A stretch of 20,372 nt of DNA. Origin: a virus. The translations under genes were made by a program, and so were the position numbers. The notes under the pieces are model-generated. The model did no database searches and had not been told where the DNA came from. It was given only the letters and a program-made list of their open reading frames with translations. How positions within the stretch are numbered: the stretch's first letter is position 1; every line of letters starts with the position of its first letter. The stretch spans positions 1 through 20,372 of the IMG/VR virus record IMGVR_UViG_3300047380_000253, one strand, 5' to 3'. This document shows, one piece after another, positions 16,188-20,372 of this stretch.

Positions 16188-16877
16188 TTATGCTGTAATG
16201 TATACAGTATTACTTCTATCTTGCTTGGTAATATATACAGTATTACTTATGTTTTGTTTAGTGATGTATACAGTATTATCTGTATCTCTATTAGTAATAA
16301 ACAATGTTCGGTTTCTATTATATTGATTTGCATAGTCTTGATAAGGGAACACAACAGCTGTTGGATTAGATAAATTAACAGACAGCGTAGTAAGTATTGA
16401 ACTTAATGTTAGACTAGCTTGTGCGTCCTCATCTGAGAAATCAAAATTGTTTAATGTTAGAAACACACCTGTAATAGGCATGTTTGCCTTAGCATCAAAG
16501 TCTACTCCAGCTAGTGTAGTAACAGAAGACACACTGGGAATAACTGTTTCAGCTTTAGCATCTACGTCTGCAAAAGTATTAACGTCAAAAGAAGCAGTCG
16601 CAGCTGTAGGTATAATACTAGCTTTGGCAGAGGTGACTACAGAATTAATAGCTGTACTTACAGTATTAGAATCTAAGGTCATATTAGCTTTAGCATCAAA
16701 CTCTATAGCTAAATCAATACTAGCCGAAACGTTTGTCAGGTTGTGAAAGGCTATAGCTTCGTATAATAAAACACCTGTATCAAACTGAGCACTTGTACTC
16801 GGTAAAAAGGCATTAGCAACCGTTGCAGTAGTAACCTGCGATAAAGGGGTTTCTGATAGAGTTACAAAACCTAACAT
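16188..16877 (-). CDS. Repeat-rich tail protein, unknown
   Basis: 229 residues. Positions 60-173 contain five 22-23-residue imperfect repeats beginning with a DAKA/SAKA/DAQA element (61, 83, 106, 128, 151). The C-terminal 40 residues are 3.6 copies of an 11-residue unit (NTVYITKQ...). The N-terminus (MLGFVTLSETPLSQ) and the early IAFHNL resemble tail proteins recalled from marine phages. Neighbouring genes are the fibre-tail adaptor and the Rossmann-like gene, whose stop it overlaps by 7 bases. A fibrous tail component is likely; no named family. Confidence 0.7.
   Translation of the reverse strand: MLGFVTLSETPLSQVTTATVANAFLPSTSAQFDTGVLLYEAIAFHNLTNVSASIDLAIEFDAKANMTLDSNTVSTAINSVVTSAKASIIPTAATASFDVNTFADVDAKAETVIPSVSSVTTLAGVDFDAKANMPITGVFLTLNNFDFSDEDAQASLTLSSILTTLSVNLSNPTAVVFPYQDYANQYNRNRTLFITNRDTDNTVYITKQNISNTVYITKQDRSNTVYITA
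16191..16310 (-). repeat. 33-bp tandem repeat at the 3' end of the tail protein gene
   Basis: Residues 190-229 of the tail protein comprise R-T-L-F-I-T-N-R-D-T-D, then N-T-V-Y-I-T-K-Q-N-I-S, N-T-V-Y-I-T-K-Q-D-R-S and N-T-V-Y-I-T-A, period 11 residues. On DNA this is the recurring GTATACAGTATTA segment. The last three copies are nearly identical, so expansion may be recent. Confidence 0.85.
16359..16697 (-). repeat. Five 22-23-residue imperfect repeats in the tail protein
   Basis: Each unit begins with [DS]A[KQ]A (residues 61, 83, 106, 128 and 151) and continues with a hydrophobic beta-like strand. Spacing is 22, 23, 22 and 23 residues. DNA identity is low, so the repeats are old and protein-level. 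Confidence 0.7.
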
Positions 16878-17425
16878 TCTATACTATACTCTCTTTTTAT
16901 CTTTATCATCATAGTCTCGTAAGTCACTTGTTTAAAGTTAGATAATCTTGTCAGACATTCTGGGCTTCTATCTTCGAAAGGATCAACATGATAAAAGTTA
17001 ATCTCTGGGTATTCTCTTACAATCCACTCAATTTGTTTCTGCCAACCATTCGTAATACTCTCTGGGGCTACCCAACCTTCAGGTGTGTAATATAGTTCAC
17101 CTGAATACAAGTTATTAACCTTACCATCAATACCATAAAAATCCATACCAACTAAAAATATATTGTCTGATTTAATTTCTTTAGCTGCAAGGTATGTAGC
17201 TGTTGCCCCTGATGAATATTTTACTGTAGATTTATGGTGGTGTTTAATGTTTGGATAGTTTTCAGATATATAGTCAGTGATGTCTTGATCAGAAGTTATT
17301 AGTATGTCAGGTTCAAACTCGTCTCTAAAGAACCAATTACAAGCTATTATGTTAGCGTTATGTATAGCCTGTAGATTTTTACCCTTACGTGATGTACCGT
17401 TACCTACTACCACTGAGTTTATCAA
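16871..17425 (-). CDS. Rossmann-type DUF115/glycosyltransferase-like protein
   Basis: 184 residues. It begins with NSVVVGNGTSRKGKNL, a glycine-loop entry to a Rossmann fold, followed by IACNWFFRD and DILITSDQDI. The middle has SSGATATYLAAKEI and IFLVGMDFYG...NNLY. This pattern recalls the DUF115 / GT42-sialyltransferase-like and MptE-like families. No catalytic residue can be assigned. No ATG is available near the start: the frame is closed by a TAG a few codons upstream, and the best start is TTG at 17425 with GGGAAGAG at proper distance. It overlaps the ParB-like gene by 26 bases, indicating coupled translation. A role in modifying surface glycans or virion proteins is speculative. Confidence 0.65.
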   Translation of the reverse strand: MINSVVVGNGTSRKGKNLQAIHNANIIACNWFFRDEFEPDILITSDQDITDYISENYPNIKHHHKSTVKYSSGATATYLAAKEIKSDNIFLVGMDFYGIDGKVNNLYSGELYYTPEGWVAPESITNGWQKQIEWIVREYPEINFYHVDPFEDRSPECLTRLSNFKQVTYETMMIKIKREYSIEC

Positions 17426-17891
17426 GAGTCTCTTCCCATTCTAAAATAACTTGCTCTGAAAAATCTTCTGTCTTAAACCACTCCCTATTCAATAATCTAA
17501 TCTTTGGTTGTGTGTCTTTAGATATTACTGTAGGTATCTTTTGATTGTAGTACAATGAACAAGCTATCCTGTGAGCGCCTCCATTTATTGTTTTTACAGA
17601 ATTAGAGTATATAGGATATTGTTTATTATAACCTTTTGTTTTAAAACTTTCAATCAGTAAATCAAAACTATTAATATAATCCTGTATATTATTCTTAGGT
17701 GTTTGATCCCTAATATATTTGTCTGTAGGTTCTACTCCTTGCGTCTGTGCTTGTATACACTCTTTATATATTTCTTTGTAGTGTAGGTGGTTTGTGTTTT
17801 CGTTCTTAGATTTTACATATAAATATCTACACATAATATCTAATCTAGCAGAGTCTAAAAAGTACGAAGGATCTACTTCAATAACTTTCAT
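17400..17891 (-). CDS. ParB/sulfiredoxin-like domain protein
   Basis: 163 residues. The N-terminal half is helical and charged. A core at 75-123 reads FDLLIESFKTKGY, YPIYSNSVKTI, then NGGAHRIACSLYYNQKIP. The N-G-G-A-H-R-I-A box (103-110) matches the G-x-H-R nucleotide/phosphate-binding loop of ParB/Srx-fold proteins. Chromosome partition is not implied; related phage domains act in nucleotide binding, kinase or nuclease roles. It starts one base into the adhesin's stop (TAATG) and overlaps the next gene, so it is locked into the adhesin unit. Function unknown. Confidence 0.6.
   Translation of the reverse strand: MKVIEVDPSYFLDSARLDIMCRYLYVKSKNENTNHLHYKEIYKECIQAQTQGVEPTDKYIRDQTPKNNIQDYINSFDLLIESFKTKGYNKQYPIYSNSVKTINGGAHRIACSLYYNQKIPTVISKDTQPKIRLLNREWFKTEDFSEQVILEWEETLDKLSGSR
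17430..17437 (-). promoter_or_regulatory. Shine-Dalgarno GGGAAGAG deciding the TTG start
   Basis: GGGAAGAG lies 4 bases before the TTG at 17425 and no ATG occurs in frame nearby. The later in-frame GTG has no comparable site, so the TTG is preferred. Confidence 0.5.
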
Positions 17892-18826
17892 TATACATTA
17901 CCATAGACGTGTCCGTTATTTGTATACGTATATGATAGGCTTGCGTTAATAGCATCACCACCAGCGCCCCCACCATTTTCACCTGCGCGACCCCAACCGC
18001 CACCGCCGTTAGAACCTGCGCCATCTGTGTTTGATGTTGAGCTTAGAACAGAACCACCTGGGGCAGGGCTATTGGATACGTATCCAGATACGTTGAAAGA
18101 CCCCTGACCTCCTGACCAAAAAGTACCATATGAAATAACAGAACAGCTACCATATGATGTAGCTGGTGTAACACCACCACCACCTTGATCGCCACCTGTA
18201 CCACCTAATACTCCGATTGTACAAGAGCCACCACTCGCATTACCGTTTGTCCTAACCATACCTGGGTGTGATAAATAACCTATGGTACTACCATTACTTG
18301 AAGCTGTGTTATATGAACTTTGACCTGCACCACCACCGCCTCCAGCACCTCCACCACCACCACCGCCACCTGCGATAAATGCACCAGAGTTGTTAGTTAC
18401 TGTAGTACCTGTTGCAGTTATACTAATAGCGTGACCACCTGCTGTAGAATGACTACCGCCACGTCCAAAAATAGCACCACTGTTTATAAGTACGGAGTCA
18501 GCCACATCTATTGTTAACGAAGGTGTAGATGATGACATAGAGCGAATGTGTACGCCAGAATCTACAGTCATTATGATAGGCACTGTTCCGTCCCAACCTG
18601 CCGCTGTTGCTAGAGTACTTAAAGTAGAAGCCCCATCTATACCCGTAGAAACATTAAAAGAGAAAGCATCTTGTGCACCATACCATTCAGTCATAGACAT
18701 CTGAGCACCTGCAGCCTTACCAATAAGACCTCTAACATCAGCATCATTCAAAGATGTTGAACCAGAGATGCCAAGCTCTGTCATTATATCCTGCATAGAT
18801 ATTGCACCGCTACTAGTTACTGGCAT
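17891..18826 (-). CDS. Glycine-rich host-recognition adhesin (T4-type gp38-like)
   Basis: 311 residues. An N-terminal module has SSGAISMQDIMTELG, SLNDADVRGLIGKAAGAQMS and MTEWYGAQ, widely seen in marine phage tail fibres. A beta-solenoid-like central part (80-150) is followed by polyglycine runs at 153-167, 207-218 and 273-290. Between them lie variable Ser/Asn/Tyr-rich loops, and the end is YTYTNNGHVYGNV. Alternating glycine-rich motifs and variable loops are the hallmark of the distal gp38 adhesin of T4-like phages, which binds the outer-membrane receptor. ATG overlaps the halogenase-like stop by 10 bases. A generic Gly-rich fibre tip is the alternative. Confidence 0.75.
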   Translation of the reverse strand: MPVTSSGAISMQDIMTELGISGSTSLNDADVRGLIGKAAGAQMSMTEWYGAQDAFSFNVSTGIDGASTLSTLATAAGWDGTVPIIMTVDSGVHIRSMSSSTPSLTIDVADSVLINSGAIFGRGGSHSTAGGHAISITATGTTVTNNSGAFIAGGGGGGGGAGGGGGAGQSSYNTASSNGSTIGYLSHPGMVRTNGNASGGSCTIGVLGGTGGDQGGGGVTPATSYGSCSVISYGTFWSGGQGSFNVSGYVSNSPAPGGSVLSSTSNTDGAGSNGGGGWGRAGENGGGAGGDAINASLSYTYTNNGHVYGNV

Positions 18827-20025
18827 AATCCAAGCCCTATCTTATTTTGTGAAAATGAACCCTCCCACCAGTTATTGTATAGAGCGTTAAACTGCTCTGT
18901 CTTAACAAGTGGCATTTTAAATTTGTCAGAGTAAGACCCTATACTATTAGGTTCTTTTGAATATTCAAGCATATAGTGTAAACTAGCGTCTGCATTCTCC
19001 ATACACTTAATACCTCTCTCCTTAGCATAAGACCAAAAGTCACTTTTAAAAGAGGAGCCTGATGCATAATGTAACATTATAATATTCTCACAAGCGTCTA
19101 AGTAAGCATGGTATTTAGTATTAGCTAACTCTAAAGAATCGTTTTCAAACCATTTATTTGTAGCCATGTAGTTAATATTATCTACCGTACCAAAAGAGGT
19201 AGCCTCAAGTGGCTCTAAGAAGAAAGACGCATTTCCATTATACACAATATTGTCTTTAAAATTATTTTTACGCCTATAGTTAGAAAAACTAAATGAGTTG
19301 GTAGTTCCATTAGGAACTAAGTTATACTCATCTAGTATAAACTCTACGTCTGCTTTAACTTCTTCTAATGTATTTATATCTTTATTATACATATACCCTA
19401 TAGAGCAACGGTTCTTTAGGGGTATGCCAAACACCCAACCATAAGGACGGGCTATAGCTAGTGTATGACTAAATCTTGGATAATCCCAAGAGCACTGTGT
19501 TACATGAACAGCATTTACAGCAATGTACTTTGATAATTCAAAGTCTTCAAAGGAAGAAGGTTTACCAGAACAATCAATAATGTAATCCGCGTCTATGTTA
19601 TCAGAGGAGACATTTTGTTCCTTTATAGATACGACATCTTTTAACTTAGAATAAACATAATCCTGTAACTTAGGTGCATCAAAATGTATTCCTGTTGAAG
19701 GGCTTGGGAAATCGTGAGTGAAAGGTTTTCCAACACTACCCCAACCCTCTTTATAAATACCTGTCTTTATAGTTGCACCCACAGCATCAAACTCTCTAGG
19801 AGAAAAGTTTAAGCATTCATTAAGTCTCCTAGGTAAACTTATCGTTGATCCTTCTCCTACAGCCTGTGGCTTTATAGAGGGGTCAAAGTACCATTCTATT
19901 TCATCTGCGTTTATATAACGGCTACAATAGGCAGCTGTCATACACCCAGCTGTACCCTTACCTACTACAGCAACCCTCAATCCATCATCCCTAATCCGAG
20001 AATCCCAAACATTTCCCATTCCCAT
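18817..20025 (-). CDS. Flavin-dependent tryptophan-halogenase-like enzyme
   Basis: 402 residues from the ATG at 20025 (numbering used here). The FAD-binding start is VAVVGKGTAGCMTAAY (18-33), followed by AVGEGSTISLP (56-65). The halogenase catalytic-lysine context appears as ATIKTGIYKEGW with K87, comparable to K79 of PrnA/RebH. The usual WxWxIP motif is degenerate (GWVFGIP, 196-202), and the halide-side PLEST becomes PLEATSFG (272-279) with E274 kept. Length is shorter than the usual 500-540. A viral member, VirX1 of cyanophage Syn10, is reported to halogenate with iodide preference. The start is uncertain: ATG at 20025 overlaps the upstream gene by 49 bases and lacks a clear Shine-Dalgarno; TTG at 19980 has AGGGA and a 4-base overlap. 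Activity is unproven. Confidence 0.8.
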   Translation of the reverse strand: MGMGNVWDSRIRDDGLRVAVVGKGTAGCMTAAYCSRYINADEIEWYFDPSIKPQAVGEGSTISLPRRLNECLNFSPREFDAVGATIKTGIYKEGWGSVGKPFTHDFPSPSTGIHFDAPKLQDYVYSKLKDVVSIKEQNVSSDNIDADYIIDCSGKPSSFEDFELSKYIAVNAVHVTQCSWDYPRFSHTLAIARPYGWVFGIPLKNRCSIGYMYNKDINTLEEVKADVEFILDEYNLVPNGTTNSFSFSNYRRKNNFKDNIVYNGNASFFLEPLEATSFGTVDNINYMATNKWFENDSLELANTKYHAYLDACENIIMLHYASGSSFKSDFWSYAKERGIKCMENADASLHYMLEYSKEPNSIGSYSDKFKMPLVKTEQFNALYNNWWEGSFSQNKIGLGLCQ

Positions 20026-20246
20026 TCTGTAAAATAATCTGCATCAAGACCTACAATAAAATTTGGTTGGTTTTGAGGTATGTCTCTTAGCTTTTGACGG
20101 AAAGTAACCCATCTACTATCAGTAGGTCTGTCAGCCATAACATACACATCTGTTTTTCGTAACATTATATTTCTGTTAACACGGAATTGAGCGCTGTAGT
20201 TTTTAACGTCTGTATCACTAAGGCCATTATTATTAGAGTTAGTCAT
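19977..20246 (-). CDS. Phage tail assembly chaperone-like protein (APC family)
   Basis: 89 residues. The central element RNIMLRKTDVYVMADRP, then DSRWVTFRQKLRDIP, matches the R-xx-LL-xx-TD...YRQxLRDIP signature of phage tail assembly chaperones (PF16778-like). Such proteins help tail fibres fold or assemble. It lies between two glycine-rich fibre genes, consistent with that role. ATG at 20246 follows an AGGAT Shine-Dalgarno and an A-run. The C-terminus is short, with acidic and aromatic residues (TEWEWEMFG). Confidence 0.75.
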   Translation of the reverse strand: MTNSNNNGLSDTDVKNYSAQFRVNRNIMLRKTDVYVMADRPTDSRWVTFRQKLRDIPQNQPNFIVGLDADYFTEWEWEMFGILGLGMMD

Positions 20247-20255
20247 TTTTTTTTT

Positions 20256-20260
20256 ATCCT
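20256..20260 (-). promoter_or_regulatory. Shine-Dalgarno AGGAT before chaperone-like gene
   Basis: AGGAT is followed by a run of nine A residues and then ATG on the - strand. This is the clearest spacing in the right end of the operon. Confidence 0.45.
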
Positions 20261-20261
20261 A

Positions 20262-20372
20262 TTATTGTGGTTGTCTGTAAAACCTGATACTACCAGCTGC
20301 TCCATCGCCCCCAGGTAATGTAACATTTCCAACAGGTCCAGCCCCAGCACCCCCAGGTGCTGTACCATCATC
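20262..20372 (-). CDS. C-terminal end of a glycine-rich tail fibre protein, truncated by window edge
   Basis: A reading frame open to the right edge ends with TAA (20262-20264). The 36 visible residues are Gly/Pro/Ala-rich: DDGTAPGGAGAGPVGNVTL, then PGGDGAAGSIRFYRQPQ. The closing GAAGSIRFYR resembles C-termini of glycine-rich phage fibre proteins (G..G.vRi). It is the first gene seen of this operon. Frame and composition support a fibre; its size is unknown. Confidence 0.65.
   Translation of the reverse strand, partial: DDGTAPGGAGAGPVGNVTLPGGDGAAGSIRFYRQPQ

Noticed and set aside
16191-16310. Iterons or an origin from the 33-bp repeats
   Set aside because: The period is in frame with NTVYIT peptide repeats inside a tail gene; no origin features are visible.
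18320-18517. Thr-rich frame on the + strand
   Set aside because: Antisense to the polyglycine codons of the adhesin gene.
20246-20255. Run of ten T residues on the + strand as a terminator
   Set aside because: No hairpin precedes it; on the - strand it is the A-rich spacer between a Shine-Dalgarno and the start codon of the chaperone-like gene.

Overview
The window is a piece of a tailed, lytic-type bacteriophage genome. The likely source is a marine short-tailed (podovirus-like) phage: there is a T7-style tail adaptor/nozzle gene pair, several very large virion proteins, phage-type repeat tail fibres, a phage B12-dependent ribonucleotide reductase, and no host housekeeping genes. The gene mix (monomeric class II RNR plus glutaredoxin, endonuclease VII, a tryptophan-halogenase-like gene among fibre genes, GxVT-repeat fibres) resembles phages of marine alphaproteobacteria and cyanobacteria, for example HMO-2011-like phages. 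That placement is inference from gene content; no search was run.

Layout. Bases 1-2879 (+ strand) hold the end of a nucleotide-metabolism/early module: nrdJ (5' end outside the window), glutaredoxin, two small unknown genes, an endonuclease VII-type HNH nuclease and a 68-residue helical protein that resembles the Acb2/Tad1 hairpin family of cyclic-nucleotide sponges. These genes overlap or abut. A strong hairpin at 2879-2898 lies between this module and the opposing strand and reads as a bidirectional terminator.

Bases 2909-20372 (- strand) are one long, tightly packed late operon, transcribed from right to left. In transcription order it encodes: the end of a glycine-rich fibre protein, a tail assembly chaperone-like protein, a flavin-dependent halogenase-like enzyme, a gp38-like glycine-rich adhesin, a ParB/sulfiredoxin-like protein, a DUF115/glycosyltransferase-like Rossmann protein, a repeat-rich tail protein, a fibre-tail adaptor (Gp77-like), the tail adaptor (gp11-like), the tail nozzle (gp12-like), a GxVT-repeat fibre, a one-helix membrane protein, a hendecad coiled-coil structural protein, a LysM plus lysozyme-like virion enzyme, a three-helix membrane protein, and three virion/ejection-type proteins that include a 1168-residue one.

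How the genes fit together: the + strand module supplies dNTPs, a likely reductant for the reductase, DNA-branch resolution and possibly immune evasion. The - strand operon builds the tail, host-recognition fibres, cell-wall entry enzyme and ejected internal proteins. The most unusual block is 16871-20025, where three non-structural genes (halogenase-like, ParB-like, DUF115-like) are translationally coupled to a host-recognition adhesin. No tRNA, rRNA, CRISPR array or insertion sequence was seen. No gene-free stretch longer than about 30 bases exists, and no promoter could be recognised by eye.
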